From contig NZ_JARHTQ010000015.1 in assembly GCF_029223525.1 (NCBI RefSeq), positions 62,001 through 126,000 of the forward strand: 64,000 bases of DNA. Reading direction: 5' to 3'. This stretch comes from Streptantibioticus ferralitis (lineage in GTDB: Bacteria > Actinomycetota > Actinomycetes > Streptomycetales > Streptomycetaceae). The stretch's first letter is position 1, and the number at the start of each line of letters is the position of its first letter. The notes under the pieces are model-generated. The model saw nothing but the letters and a program-made list of their open reading frames with translations, had not been told where the DNA came from and did no database searches. Shown here piece after piece: positions 40,573 to 50,307 of the stretch. The position numbers were made by a program, and so were the translations under genes.

Positions 40573-43461
40573 TCAGTTGGCGATTTGGCCGCCGCGCCAT
40601 GTGGGAAGGAGTTCGTCGAGGAGCGCTTGCGTGCGCGGTGGCAGTCCCCTCGCTCCATGGTGATCGGCGGCGCGCACGGACAGGTCTTCGGCAGTGGCGC
40701 GCAGGCGAGCTTCGTCGCCAGTGGCGTGCACGGCGCGCAGGAGGGCGTTCCACGACCGTTCGTCGTTGGGGGCGACGCGCATTCCGGCGTGGATGGCGTT
40801 GATCGAGGATTCGGGCTTGTCGAGCTCCGCGTATTCCTCCGACAGGGCGAGAGCAATCTCCGTGACCATCAAGGGCAATTGGGCCTCGGCGATCTCGTGA
40901 GTCAGCCAGCTGTAACGCCCTTCGGGGCGTCCGGCGAGGAGTGGGCCTCGTGCGAGGGCGAGGGCGTCCTTGAGCAGGCGGCGCCGGATTCCGCGGTCGC
41001 GGCGACCTCGGCCGCGTTCGGCCTCGTGGCGCAGGGTTTGCAGCACGTCCCAGTCGGAGACGACCGAAGCGGAGAGGGACAGGCGGCCGTCGCCCGCTGT
41101 GCGCAGCCGCGGGGCGCCGTCAGAGTCGGTGCCGAGCCAGGTGCGGAGGCGTTCGATCACTGCGTCCCGTACGTCTTCGGTGGCTCCGCGGGGCCACAAA
41201 GCCGAGGCCAGTACGCGTGGGTGAAGCCCTTCGCGGTGCAGGAGCAGCAACGCCAGGGCTTCGTGTGCCAGCACGCTCCGGTCAGCATCCAGCGGTTCCA
41301 AGCCGTTGACTTCGAACGGACCCATCAGGCGGGCGTAAACAGCTGGCCGTCCCTGGTCGCTGAGGTCCACCAGCACTGGCGGGGCGGTGGGGTCTGGATC
41401 CGGCCGGTCCGGGCTGTCGGCGGCCTTGAAGAGCTGCAGGACTGCTTCGTACTGCGCGCGGGGCAGGCGTTGTGCTTGGAGTTCCAGGCCGAGGAGGGGG
41501 GCCAGGAGTCGACCGTCGGGAGTGATGTCGAACTGCCAGGCGGTACCCGGCAGGTCTTTCTGCTCGGTGGCCACCAGGTAGCCGATACCCAAGGAGCTGG
41601 ACCGAGAGGCTAGTCGGGCGAGCCGCTCTGCCTGCTGGGGTGTGAGGTCGGACACCAGAAGCACCAAGTGGGGCGCCCACTGCGTGTGTTGCGGCAGACC
41701 GGTGCGTCCGGTGAGTACCGTGTCGTATCCGGCCGTGGCGAGTGCGGCGCGGCGCTGTGCTGTCTCGGCCTCCATGGCCTCGAGTAGTTCGTCGAGGTTG
41801 GGCAGGTGGCGTGCCCGGGTGGGTGCGAGCGCGTCCAGCTGTTCGCCGAAGCCGACGAGCGTGACCGTCATACGGTCCGACCAGCCGTTGGTGGCGAGTT
41901 CAGTGGCGATGGATGCGAGGACCGCTTCGCGGTCGGTGGGAGCGCCGGTGAGGGTGAGGATGCCGGGGGCGGCTTCGAGGTTGAGGAGCAGGCGGGAACC
42001 GTCGAGTGTCCCGAGGGAGGCGAGGCCCGGGTAGGGGGCGATCGGGCTCTGCTCCGCGTCAGGGGCGAGCTCGGTGCGGTCCAGGCTCCAGACACTCTGG
42101 TCGTGGCCGAGGTGCCAGGGGGTGGGCGGCGGTTCGCTGGTCGACGAGGCCAGTTGGATGTGGAGGGCTTCCTCGGTCGTCCACGCTGCGTGCACGATGG
42201 GCAGCGGGCGGCCCGCATCGGCGAGCGCCGCGGACAGGGCGCGCAGGGCGCGGTCGAGGAAGGCAACGCCGTCCGGGTCGGCCCCGATGCGCAGCGCGTC
42301 CTGGGTGTCGGCTTCCGCACCGGTCCGTGGTTGGCGCAGTGAGGTACGTATTCCGGCGGCTGCCGCCTGGAGCAGCGCGGTGCGGCGACGGCGCCCGAGG
42401 GCGGCGAGCAGGCCTGCCGCGAGCAGCGGGGAGGCGATGAGCGCTTCGGGTAGGCCCGTGTCCTGGGAATCGCCTGTGGATGTGGTGGTGTGCGGCTGTT
42501 CGGCTGGGTGCTCGGGTGCCGGTTTGGCCTGTTCGTGGTGGGCTGGTTGCTGGTGTTGCTGCTGCGCGTGTTGGTGGTGGGTGCCCGACTTGTCGTACTG
42601 CTGGACTTGGTGCTGCTCCTCGGGTGAGACGTGAGGCGTCGGGTCCGGCACCTCGACCAGGTCGCCGCCGCGCGCGTCGCCTGGCATTTCCATGATCCAC
42701 CCGGGACGGATGAGGCTCGCTTCGGACAGGCGTGAGCCGTCCGGCTGTACGCGGTCCTTGTTGAGTTCGTAGATCTCCTTGTAGCGGCGGCCGTCTCCCA
42801 GGTGGCGTTGGGCGACTTCCCACAGGGAGTCGTGGTGGCGGCCCTCTGGGGGGGTGATTCGGTAGAATTTGGTGGGCTTGTCGGCTTGAGTACTGCTCCC
42901 GTGACCGGTCTGCTGTCCGTGGTGTTGTACTTGGGCGACGGGTTGGCCAGGCAACGTCTGTCGGTGCTGCTGGCCAGGCTGGTGCTGGGCAGTGGCGACG
43001 GAGCCGTGCCGGGCGGGTTGGCCGTCGTATTTGCCGCCGAGGGAGGACAGGCCTGGGGTGAGGCTGGCGGCGGTCGCGCCGACGAGGAGTAGCGCTGCGA
43101 TCAACTGGCGGGCCAGCAGTTGGCTGGGGCCTGCGCCGGGGATGCGGGTCGGCATGCCGACGCCTGAGATCGCGGCTTTGGCCTCGACCAGTACACACGC
43201 AGTGAACTGGGCCCAGGCCAGCCAGACCACGATAGCGAGGACTCGGACGAAGGTCGATGCCGTGATCGGGTCCTTCAGCGTGCTGGCAGATGGCATCGAG
43301 TGCGGCAGCGGCCAACCGATGAAGTACGCGAGCGCACCGGGTACACCAACGACGAGTACCGCCAAGGCAAGAAAAGCGGCACCGGCGCGCAGGAAGTCGC
43401 CCGCGGTGCGCACGGGTCGGGATGGTTGTCCGGGTCGTCCAGTGGCGGTGCCGCGTGCCAT
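40573..43461 (-). CDS. LysM / BTAD membrane-spanning transcriptional regulator of Tad locus 2
   Basis: Predicted 962 aa with the same plan as its locus 1 counterpart: hydrophobic segments near 26-50, 70-95 and 114-138, a LysM domain (about 199-260, 'HDSLWEVAQRHLGDGRRYKE'), a His/Gln-rich linker, a fourth helix near 339-357 and a large cytoplasmic part. The latter has a degenerate P-loop-like stretch ('ILTLTGAPTDREAVLASIAT') and a C-terminal winged-helix/BTAD region ('LMGPFEVNGLEPL', 'HREGLHPRVLASALWPRG'). The sequence is well diverged from the paralogue, indicating an old duplication. Terminal gene of the operon. Confidence 0.85.
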   Translation of the reverse strand: MARGTATGRPGQPSRPVRTAGDFLRAGAAFLALAVLVVGVPGALAYFIGWPLPHSMPSASTLKDPITASTFVRVLAIVVWLAWAQFTACVLVEAKAAISGVGMPTRIPGAGPSQLLARQLIAALLLVGATAASLTPGLSSLGGKYDGQPARHGSVATAQHQPGQQHRQTLPGQPVAQVQHHGQQTGHGSSTQADKPTKFYRITPPEGRHHDSLWEVAQRHLGDGRRYKEIYELNKDRVQPDGSRLSEASLIRPGWIMEMPGDARGGDLVEVPDPTPHVSPEEQHQVQQYDKSGTHHQHAQQQHQQPAHHEQAKPAPEHPAEQPHTTTSTGDSQDTGLPEALIASPLLAAGLLAALGRRRRTALLQAAAAGIRTSLRQPRTGAEADTQDALRIGADPDGVAFLDRALRALSAALADAGRPLPIVHAAWTTEEALHIQLASSTSEPPPTPWHLGHDQSVWSLDRTELAPDAEQSPIAPYPGLASLGTLDGSRLLLNLEAAPGILTLTGAPTDREAVLASIATELATNGWSDRMTVTLVGFGEQLDALAPTRARHLPNLDELLEAMEAETAQRRAALATAGYDTVLTGRTGLPQHTQWAPHLVLLVSDLTPQQAERLARLASRSSSLGIGYLVATEQKDLPGTAWQFDITPDGRLLAPLLGLELQAQRLPRAQYEAVLQLFKAADSPDRPDPDPTAPPVLVDLSDQGRPAVYARLMGPFEVNGLEPLDADRSVLAHEALALLLLHREGLHPRVLASALWPRGATEDVRDAVIERLRTWLGTDSDGAPRLRTAGDGRLSLSASVVSDWDVLQTLRHEAERGRGRRDRGIRRRLLKDALALARGPLLAGRPEGRYSWLTHEIAEAQLPLMVTEIALALSEEYAELDKPESSINAIHAGMRVAPNDERSWNALLRAVHATGDEARLRATAEDLSVRAADHHGARGLPPRTQALLDELLPTWRGGQIAN

Positions 43462-43515
43462 GGTCGTTCCTCAGCCTTCTGCCTGGTGCCTTGAGTAGTG
43501 ATGCCGGTGGGATGG

Positions 43516-43965
43516 TCAGCCCGTGAGGGGTACGGCCTTCGCGGTGCCGTGGACCTCCAGTGCGCCGGTGTAGAACAGTCCGGTCAGCACAGGGTGGTAA
43601 GTCAGCCTGATCTCGACTTGGACGAGGTCGGCCGCCGCATCGGTGCACCCAGAAGCGGCCACGTCGGGTCCCGATAGGCCGGACTGCTGCGCGAACTCCC
43701 TTACCCTGCTGGTGCAGTCACCGTATTTGATGGCGACCGTACCGTTGTTCCGCAGCGCGCCCTGGTCGATGTCTTCAGCGGCGTAGCGGGCTGCCTGCTC
43801 TGCGATATCGGCCGCGCGCTCGCGTTGGGAGATCGACAGTCCGCCGTCGATGACAAAGGCGGCGAGCACCATGAACAGCGCCGCGAAGATGATGACGGCA
43901 GCGGCGCCAGATCCTCGATCGTTGTTGCGCAGACGTGGGCTCAACCAAGCTCGCAGAGCCTTCAT
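43516..43965 (-). CDS. TadG-like pilus-assembly protein, locus 2
   Basis: Predicted 149 aa; ATG overlaps the upstream stop. 'NDRGSGAAAVIIFAALFMVL' is a TadE/TadG-type leader and helix without the +5 Glu, as in the locus 1 equivalent. The C-terminal domain has two Cys and a beta-rich end. Probably a minor pilus component. Confidence 0.75.
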   Translation of the reverse strand: MKALRAWLSPRLRNNDRGSGAAAVIIFAALFMVLAAFVIDGGLSISQRERAADIAEQAARYAAEDIDQGALRNNGTVAIKYGDCTSRVREFAQQSGLSGPDVAASGCTDAAADLVQVEIRLTYHPVLTGLFYTGALEVHGTAKAVPLTG

Positions 43966-44426
43966 GCGGCCCTCCGGTACGGGTCCAAAGGTGCGGTGGA
44001 GCGTCCGGTCAGCTCGGTGCCGACGTCAAGGCCGAGCATCGTCAGCCCGCGTACCTGGCAGCTGACCTCGACGGTGAACAGTCCGCCTGCTTGGAATCCG
44101 GAACTCACCTTGCGTACGGTGACCGACCCGCTGCACGTGCCGCTCAGGTCCGCCTGCGCGGCTGACTGCGCCTGACTCATCGCGCTGGCCTCGTCGCGCT
44201 GCAAGGAGCCCGCGCGGGCGGCATCGCGCGCGGCACTGTCGACCGCCCCGCGCCCGTCGACCAGCAGCCCGAATGCAACGAGGACCAGGATGAACAGCAT
44301 CATCACCGGGGCGAGGATGACCACTTCGATAGTCGATAGGCCAGCGTCGTCTTTGGTGAGTCGGAGGAGCCGCTGACGCATACCGTGTAGGTGACCGCGT
44401 ACGCACTCGCGCTGAGCCGGGATCAT
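43962..44426 (-). CDS. TadE-family pseudopilin, locus 2 (second)
   Basis: Predicted 154 aa with GGGAGGTGAG upstream. 'DDAGLSTIEVVILAPVMMLF' carries Gly at -1 and Glu at +5. Two Cys in the C-terminal domain ('GTCSGSVTV', 'VSCQVRG') match the layout of the second TadE in locus 1. Confidence 0.8.
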   Translation of the reverse strand: MIPAQRECVRGHLHGMRQRLLRLTKDDAGLSTIEVVILAPVMMLFILVLVAFGLLVDGRGAVDSAARDAARAGSLQRDEASAMSQAQSAAQADLSGTCSGSVTVRKVSSGFQAGGLFTVEVSCQVRGLTMLGLDVGTELTGRSTAPLDPYRRAA

Positions 44427-44433
44427 CGTCAGC

Positions 44434-44892
44434 TCACCTCCCGTCCGGCACGAATCGCTCGACGGGTCCCTGCGAGCGGGCGTCCACGGTCAGGTTGAGC
44501 CCGGGGAAGATGACGGGGACGTGCGCGGTGACGTGCACTCCGACCTCGTTCGCAGCCGGTTCGACGGTCGATACGTCAACGCCCTCGAGCAGTTGTGGAC
44601 CGAGCTGCTGGATGTAGCCGTTGGCGGTCCCCCGGGCTTCGCCTTGCCACCCACCCGGGTTGGCATCCGCCTCGGCACGTGCTTTTCGAGCCCCTGCCTG
44701 AGCGGCAGCCTGAGCGACATGGTCCGCGAAGAAGTACAGCCCGAACTGCACGGTCGCGAAGATCATGAAGAACAGGACGGGGGTGAGGAACACGAACTCG
44801 ATAGCGGTCATCCCGGCGTCCGAACCAATGCCTGCGTCGCCGCGGGCGACTTGCAGTCGGCGGCGTACGAGGTCGATCAGGCGTCGTCTCAC
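44434..44892 (-). CDS. TadE-family pseudopilin, locus 2 (first)
   Basis: Predicted 152 aa from the GTG at 44892; initiation signal weak. 'DAGMTAIEFVFLTPVLFFMI' gives the prepilin cleavage site (Gly -1, Glu +5) and helix. It lies between the pilin and the second TadE gene, as in locus 1. Confidence 0.8.
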   Translation of the reverse strand: MRRRLIDLVRRRLQVARGDAGIGSDAGMTAIEFVFLTPVLFFMIFATVQFGLYFFADHVAQAAAQAGARKARAEADANPGGWQGEARGTANGYIQQLGPQLLEGVDVSTVEPAANEVGVHVTAHVPVIFPGLNLTVDARSQGPVERFVPDGR

Positions 44893-44915
44893 GATCGGAT
44901 CAGTAGGCGGAAGGA

Positions 44916-45173
44916 TCAGCAGGTCTTGCTGGCCGTGGCGCCCTGAATGCAGTTGCCAACCTTCTTCGCGCCGTCGCTCAGGGCGCTGTTGATAATCGCC
45001 GCCACCACGCCGACGATCGCGACGACGACCGCGGAGATGATGACCCACTCGACGGCTGACGCACCGCGGTCGAGCTCGCCGTTACGCACGCGCTGCAGGC
45101 GGCCTTGCAGAAAGGTCACCAGAAAGGTGACGGCCGGGTGACCGTACTCAGTGCGGTCCTTGAACCGATTCAT
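44916..45173 (-). CDS. Flp-type major pilin, locus 2
   Basis: Predicted 85 aa with GAAGGG upstream. A 37-residue basic leader ends at 'ELDRG', followed by 'ASAVEWVIISAVVVAIVGVV', with canonical Glu at +5. The mature pilin would be 48 residues with two Cys at the C-terminus. The leader is longer than in locus 1. Confidence 0.85.
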   Translation of the reverse strand: MNRFKDRTEYGHPAVTFLVTFLQGRLQRVRNGELDRGASAVEWVIISAVVVAIVGVVAAIINSALSDGAKKVGNCIQGATASKTC

Positions 45174-45232
45174 GGTTCCAATCCCTTCAAACTCAAGCTA
45201 ATTGCCAGGAGCACACGTCGAGCCCCCTACGG

Positions 45233-46135
45233 TCAGACTTTGAAGACACGCATTGCGGCCGGATAGATCAGGAACACAAGGAAACCAGCGCACAGCAGGA
45301 GCTGGGCGACGAGCATCGACTGCGACTTCTCGCCCGCGCTGCTCTCGATCTCGGCCAGTTCGCGATGTCGCATCGTCTCCGCTCGCGAACCCAAGGACTC
45401 ACGGACCTTCGCACCGTCATCCGCAACCAGTGCCAAGGATGCCGACAGGTCCTTCAACTCCTCGATGCCCAGTTCCTCGCCGAGCTGCCCGAGCGCCACC
45501 CACTGGCTCGTTCCCGTGATGCGGGCGTCTGCCAAGCAGGCGCGGATTCGCCGTAGCGCCCATCCGTCGCTCACTTCGGCTGCGGCCATCAGTGCCTCGG
45601 GCAGTCCGCGCCCGCCCGCCAGGTTCATGGCCACCAGGTCCAGGTACGCACCGACTACCCTGCGCAGGTCACGCCGCTTGGCTGCCGCATCCCGCCGTAC
45701 CTCAAGGTCCGGCAGCATGAAGAAGACGGCGGCGAACAGCAGAGCAAGCCAAATCGGGATGACCGGGCTGCTGCCCATTCCGATGGTCCAGGCGACAGCG
45801 AAGAGGAACGGGCCGAAGAAAAGGCCCGCTGCGGACAGCATCACCTTCGTCGCGAGAAACGCTTCCCAGCTACGGTCCAGCACAGCCAGATCCGCACGCA
45901 GCGACCGCTGCTGCCAGCCCTGCTGAACGTAGAAGTCCGCGACCCGCTGGCCGATGCGGGCCCGTAGACCCGTGGTGTTGGCCACTGGCGTTCCGCTGGT
46001 CGTGCGCCGTGAAGCTCGTAGCGCGTCGATCCGTGCGACCTGGGCGACCGGGCCGCGCCGGGTAGGCATCAGCACCCGCACGAGCGCATAGATGCCCAGT
46101 CCGAGAACAGCGCCGAAGAGTACAGCAAGGGTCAT
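45233..46135 (-). CDS. tadC: TadC-like platform protein, locus 2
   Basis: Predicted 300 aa from the ATG at 46135, overlapping the TadB stop and with GGAGG upstream. T2SSF domain ('AMNLAGGRGLPEALMAAAEV', 'LGQLGEELGIEELKDLSASL') with N-terminal, central and C-terminal helices. Same role as the locus 1 protein. Confidence 0.85.
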   Translation of the reverse strand: MTLAVLFGAVLGLGIYALVRVLMPTRRGPVAQVARIDALRASRRTTSGTPVANTTGLRARIGQRVADFYVQQGWQQRSLRADLAVLDRSWEAFLATKVMLSAAGLFFGPFLFAVAWTIGMGSSPVIPIWLALLFAAVFFMLPDLEVRRDAAAKRRDLRRVVGAYLDLVAMNLAGGRGLPEALMAAAEVSDGWALRRIRACLADARITGTSQWVALGQLGEELGIEELKDLSASLALVADDGAKVRESLGSRAETMRHRELAEIESSAGEKSQSMLVAQLLLCAGFLVFLIYPAAMRVFKV

Positions 46136-47052
46136 CGGGTCGGCGCCTCCCACCGTTGCTCAGCCGGAACACCAGGAGATCCGGCAAGCGGCTCGTCCCG
46201 CTGCAAGAAACGATCCGGCGTTTCGATCCGGGACAGCTTGCGCAGCCACCAGAACCCGGCCGCGAACAGTCCGCACACACACGCCAGCACCAGCTGGCCT
46301 ACCGGTGTCCCGTATGGCTTGACGAAGTCCCGGTTGAAGACGGCAAGCCCGAGGACGAACGCCACCGACACTCCGATGACGATCTGGACGCTGCGTCGGG
46401 TACTGGCGCGCTGCGCCATGACGCGCTGACGCATGTCCACCTCCTCTCGGGCCGACTTGGCGAGGGCGCCTAGCACCTCGCGCAAGCCGGGGCCGCGCAG
46501 CCGGGCATTGAGGATGAGAGCCGCCACCACGATGTCGGCGGACGGGTCATCAAGGTCGTCGGCCAGATGATGCAAGGCGTCGGGCAAAGGCGTGCGCGAG
46601 CGGAGCCGGTCCACTAGCGCGTCCAGGTGCGGGCGCAGCGCCGGGGCGGCGGCGCGCGCGGAGGCAGGGATGGCCTGCTCCAGGCCAACGGCGCCCGCGA
46701 TGGTGTCACGCAGCGATTCGGTCCATGCGGCCAGCGCCTCGACTCGGCGCATTGCGGCCCGTTCCTCCGCTGCCCCGCCAAAGAGCCGGTCCCAGGCGAA
46801 CACCAGAACACCGGCTGCGATTCCCAGGATGGGCCAGCGGGTGAGGAGGAGTACGACCAGGCCCGCGCCGATAGCCAGTGATACGCGGCGGGATAGCAGC
46901 CGCAGCAGTTCGGACGGGTCTCGGCGGCGGGCGCCAGGTTTGGCGGGCAGACCGCGGATGGCCACGATGAGCAGCGCGATCCCGCCACCGATGGCGGCGC
47001 CGCACAGAAGCCCGTACAGGACGGGAAGCGAGAAGACTCCGGTCAGGTTCAT
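46132..47052 (-). CDS. tadB: TadB-like platform protein, locus 2
   Basis: Predicted 306 aa. T2SSF domain ('AAWTESLRDTIAGAVGLEQA', 'HHLADDLDDPSADIVVAALI'), two N-terminal helices and a C-terminal pair. 'EVDMRQRVMAQRASTRRSVQ' matches the equivalent position in locus 1 TadB. Confidence 0.85.
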   Translation of the reverse strand: MNLTGVFSLPVLYGLLCGAAIGGGIALLIVAIRGLPAKPGARRRDPSELLRLLSRRVSLAIGAGLVVLLLTRWPILGIAAGVLVFAWDRLFGGAAEERAAMRRVEALAAWTESLRDTIAGAVGLEQAIPASARAAAPALRPHLDALVDRLRSRTPLPDALHHLADDLDDPSADIVVAALILNARLRGPGLREVLGALAKSAREEVDMRQRVMAQRASTRRSVQIVIGVSVAFVLGLAVFNRDFVKPYGTPVGQLVLACVCGLFAAGFWWLRKLSRIETPDRFLQRDEPLAGSPGVPAEQRWEAPTR

Positions 47053-47059
47053 CAGGCGG

Positions 47060-48364
47060 TCACCACGCCCCGGCCGGTTGGTAGCCGTGCGCGAGGAGTT
47101 CGTCGAGGCAGGAGATGGGAGCGTGTGGGCGAGGCTGTCCACCGGGGCCCTCGGCGAACACCTCGCTGGAAAGGACTCTGCCGTCGACGCCGTTGACCTC
47201 GCGTATGGAGGTCACGAGGCGGCGCAGAGTGCCACCGCGGACGTAGTCGTTGCGGCGCTCGATGAAGACGACGAAGTCGATGGCTCCCGCGACCAGCATC
47301 TGGGATGCCTCGATCGGCAGGCGCTCCTGTGCCTGGAGGGCGTAGGTGGAGATGCGGTTGAAGACTTCGGCGGAGCTGTTGGCGTGGATGGTCGAAAGAG
47401 AGCCGTCGTTGCCCTGCGACATGGCATTGAGCATGGTGACGATCTCATCGCCGAGGACCTCACCGACGATGACGCGCGACGGGTTCATACGCAGGCTGCG
47501 TCGGACCAGTTCGGCCATCGAAATGGCTCCCTGCCCCTCGGAGTTGGGCAAACGCTCCTCGAATGCCACCACGTTGGGATGCAGTTCGGGGAACTGATCG
47601 AGCCCGAGCTCCAACGCGCGCTCGACAGTGATCAGCCGCTCATGCGGGCTGATCTCATTGGCAAGTGCTCGCAGCAGCGTGGTCTTTCCTGCGTTGGTAG
47701 CGCCGGCGATCATGATGTTCTTGCGGGCTGAGACAGCGGCGGATAGGAAGCGGCCGATTTCCTGGGTGAGCGTGGCGTTGCCCACCAGGTCGGAGAGGAA
47801 GACCTTACCCAGTCGAGCGCGACGGATGGACAGCGCTGGGCGCCGGGTGACGTCCATGACCGCGGAGAGCCGTGAACCGTCCGGCAGCCGCAGGTCGAGC
47901 TGCGGGTTCGCTGTGTCGAAGGGCCGGGAAGACAGGCCGGAGTAGGCGCCCAGTATCTGTATCAGCTCGATGAGCTCCTCATCGGTTTCGGCTACGGGTT
48001 CGCCGCGCACCTCGCGCCCGTCCGCATAGCCGACGAAGACGTGATCGCACCCGTTGATGTCGATGTTCTCGACGTCGGGGTCATCGAGCAGCGGCTGCAG
48101 GCGACCGACACCGAAAAGGGCGGCGTGTACGGCAGCCGCGTACGCCTCCTCCACCTCCGCGTTGGGCGGGGTACGGCCGGCTGCGATCTCCGCGCGCGCA
48201 TACTCCTCAAGAATCTGAGCGATCACGGCCCGAGCGAACTGACGCTCATCCTCGGTGGACATCGGCTGGTAACCGGATGCCTGATCGAGGCGGCGCTGCT
48301 CGGAGATGCGGTCGCCCGCCTCCTGCCGGAACCGTTTGACCAGCTGGTGGTCGACTGCGCTCAC
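47060..48364 (-). CDS. tadA: TadA/CpaF-type pilus assembly ATPase, locus 2
   Basis: Predicted 434 aa; GTG overlaps the TadZ stop. Walker A 'GATNAGKTT' near residue 220, 'NIDINGCDHVFVGYADGREV', 'RVIVGEVLGDEIVTMLNAMS' and 'GNDGSLSTIHA'. Intact secretion ATPase. It lacks about 50 N-terminal residues present in the locus 1 protein. Confidence 0.92.
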   Translation of the reverse strand: MSAVDHQLVKRFRQEAGDRISEQRRLDQASGYQPMSTEDERQFARAVIAQILEEYARAEIAAGRTPPNAEVEEAYAAAVHAALFGVGRLQPLLDDPDVENIDINGCDHVFVGYADGREVRGEPVAETDEELIELIQILGAYSGLSSRPFDTANPQLDLRLPDGSRLSAVMDVTRRPALSIRRARLGKVFLSDLVGNATLTQEIGRFLSAAVSARKNIMIAGATNAGKTTLLRALANEISPHERLITVERALELGLDQFPELHPNVVAFEERLPNSEGQGAISMAELVRRSLRMNPSRVIVGEVLGDEIVTMLNAMSQGNDGSLSTIHANSSAEVFNRISTYALQAQERLPIEASQMLVAGAIDFVVFIERRNDYVRGGTLRRLVTSIREVNGVDGRVLSSEVFAEGPGGQPRPHAPISCLDELLAHGYQPAGAW

Positions 48365-49197
48365 TGCGGAGCCCCGTTGCTGTAAGCCGCGTTGTAGGAG
48401 GCTGCGAGATTGAACCGGTGGAAGACGTCCCCGGCTACCTGACGCACCGAGCGGATGATGAGCGACTTGTCCAGACGGCCACGACGACGGCCCGCCAGCT
48501 GCTCCGCGCCTGCGGGGTCGTGTGCAATCGTGCCGACAACCTGGGCACCGGTCTGCGCGGCGATCAGCATGTCGTTGACCTGGCGCGCGATCCGGTCACC
48601 GCCGCCCGGCTCGGTGAGGAGCAATACGCCGATGGGTGGGAAGCCCAACTGGGAAGCTGCGCGGTGGCCGCCGTGCAGCTTCGCTGACAAAGCGGCGGCT
48701 CGGTCCCGTACCCGTGCCAATTGCTCCGGTTCGGTACTCGCCAGGAGCAGTACGAGAGAGGTATGGGAAAGCAGTTCAAGTACGGGGCTGTCCGCTCCGA
48801 TCCGACCGCAGTCGGCTATGACATCGGCGGCACCCTGCGGGGAGTCGGCGAGGGTCGCGAACGACCTGCCAAGGATGGGCCACAGCCCCGTAAGGCCAGC
48901 TGCCTGCTCGGATCCGGCCAGCCCTACCAGTACGTCGAGACCGCCGGCTATCGGCTGCGCGTGATCCCACAGTTGCTCGGCGGCCAAGCCACGTCGGGCC
49001 GTCGCGGCAAGCGAGAGCATCCCCGTATTCGGATCAAGCGCGCCACCGTGTGCGGCAGCACTGCGGTAGACCAAGTCCCCGCCAGCGGGATCCACCTCTG
49101 CCAGCAGTGCCCGGCGCGGCCACACCGCAGCCAGCGCGACGGCTGTGGTGGTGACGCCCGGCGAGCCCTTGTCAGCAGCGATAGCGATCAATGCCAT
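48361..49197 (-). CDS. TadZ/CpaE-like MinD-family ATPase, locus 2
   Basis: Predicted 278 aa. 'KGSPGVTTTAVALAAVW' is the same deviant Walker motif as in locus 1, with 'AEVDPAGGDL' and 'VIADCGRIGADSPVLELLSH'. A positioning ATPase for the pilus machine. Initiation signal weak. Confidence 0.85.
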   Translation of the reverse strand: MALIAIAADKGSPGVTTTAVALAAVWPRRALLAEVDPAGGDLVYRSAAAHGGALDPNTGMLSLAATARRGLAAEQLWDHAQPIAGGLDVLVGLAGSEQAAGLTGLWPILGRSFATLADSPQGAADVIADCGRIGADSPVLELLSHTSLVLLLASTEPEQLARVRDRAAALSAKLHGGHRAASQLGFPPIGVLLLTEPGGGDRIARQVNDMLIAAQTGAQVVGTIAHDPAGAEQLAGRRRGRLDKSLIIRSVRQVAGDVFHRFNLAASYNAAYSNGAPQ

Positions 49198-49210
49198 AGG
49201 TCTACTGCCA

Positions 49211-49972
49211 TCAGTTGCCGGAGGCATTGCCGGGCACGACAACGAGTGCCACCTGCCCGGCGGATGCCGCCTGAGTGAGTGCGGCAGCGTCGCTCTGGTT
49301 AACGACGAGCGTCACGGGCAAGTCGCCGCTACCGATGGTGTTGCCGGACGGCGGAGTAGCGGACTGCACTCTCGCGTTGGCCGTGATCAGGTTGTTGCCA
49401 CCACCGCTGGTGCTGGTGCTGCCAGTTCCCGCCGCGGTCCCAGAGTTGGCGCTGGATGCCTTGCTGCTGTCTGTGCCCACCCGGTAGGCCGCTACGGTGT
49501 CTCCGGCCGAAAGACCGGAAGGGTACTGACCGTCCTTCAGGGACAGACCGACAATGACCTTTCCATTGGCGAGGCCCTTGTCCTGGGTGAGCATCTCTCC
49601 GACGATAGGGGTGTTGGGGAGAATGTCCGTAGCGGCCCGGTAGTTGCTGAGCGCGTTGCGCTGCGCCCACTGCACATAGTTGACCCCGGTGCCAGAGGCG
49701 ACATCAACCTCGGTCATCGCCGAGGCGGGTATGGTCTGCCCGGCAGCCACCCGCTCCGTGACCTTGATGGCCTCGGTCTTGTTCCCAGCCCGCAACACGA
49801 GCACCGTCGCGCCCAACGCGCCCACAAGAATGAGCAATACCGCGAGAGCGGCCAAGGCAGGCTTGCGCTCACGCGGGGCTACCGGGAGCCGCTCCCCTAC
49901 CGACACAGCTGGCGGTACAGCCCTGTTGGCGCCCCCGCCAGCAGCGGTTCCTTCCTTCGTCTTCAACGCCAC
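49211..49972 (-). CDS. CpaB/RcpC-like SAF-domain protein, locus 2
   Basis: Predicted 253 aa from the GTG at 49972; a GTG at 50026 is an alternative. N-terminal helix ('ALAALAVLLILVGALGATVL'), SAF domain ('ERVAAGQTIPASAMTEVDVA') and RcpC-like region ('LSLKDGQYPSGLSAGDTVAA'). First gene of the locus 2 operon. Confidence 0.82.
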   Translation of the reverse strand: MALKTKEGTAAGGGANRAVPPAVSVGERLPVAPRERKPALAALAVLLILVGALGATVLVLRAGNKTEAIKVTERVAAGQTIPASAMTEVDVASGTGVNYVQWAQRNALSNYRAATDILPNTPIVGEMLTQDKGLANGKVIVGLSLKDGQYPSGLSAGDTVAAYRVGTDSSKASSANSGTAAGTGSTSTSGGGNNLITANARVQSATPPSGNTIGSGDLPVTLVVNQSDAAALTQAASAGQVALVVVPGNASGN

Positions 49973-50307
49973 ATCCCCGCGGTTGCCGATGAACTGGAGC
50001 GAGCCAGCCCGGCGCCTCGCGGTCACAACCGCCGGCGCTGCCGCATCCCCGCCCCCACAGCCTGGTCAGACTGCCAAGCCCTGGCACCGTATCAGCGAGG
50101 CCAAAGCAGCCTCAAGGCGCGGCTGCAGACAGGCACTTGAGCAAGCACCACCATCAATGTGCCATATGCGCAATTGACGCTGCTTCTCCTCGTTCCCGCG
50201 TAGCGGCCTGTTTTGCAGAGAGGCGTATCCCTGCTGGCCGATGTCTCTCCGCGATAGCCTCTCACCCGTTAGCGCTCATGACCGTTATCACTTGGGGGAG
50301 CCTCATC
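49973..50307. other. Divergent promoter region of Tad locus 2
   Basis: A 335-bp gap between the minus-strand core operon and the plus-strand lipoprotein. No gene or repeat supported; both promoters must lie here. Confidence 0.45.
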
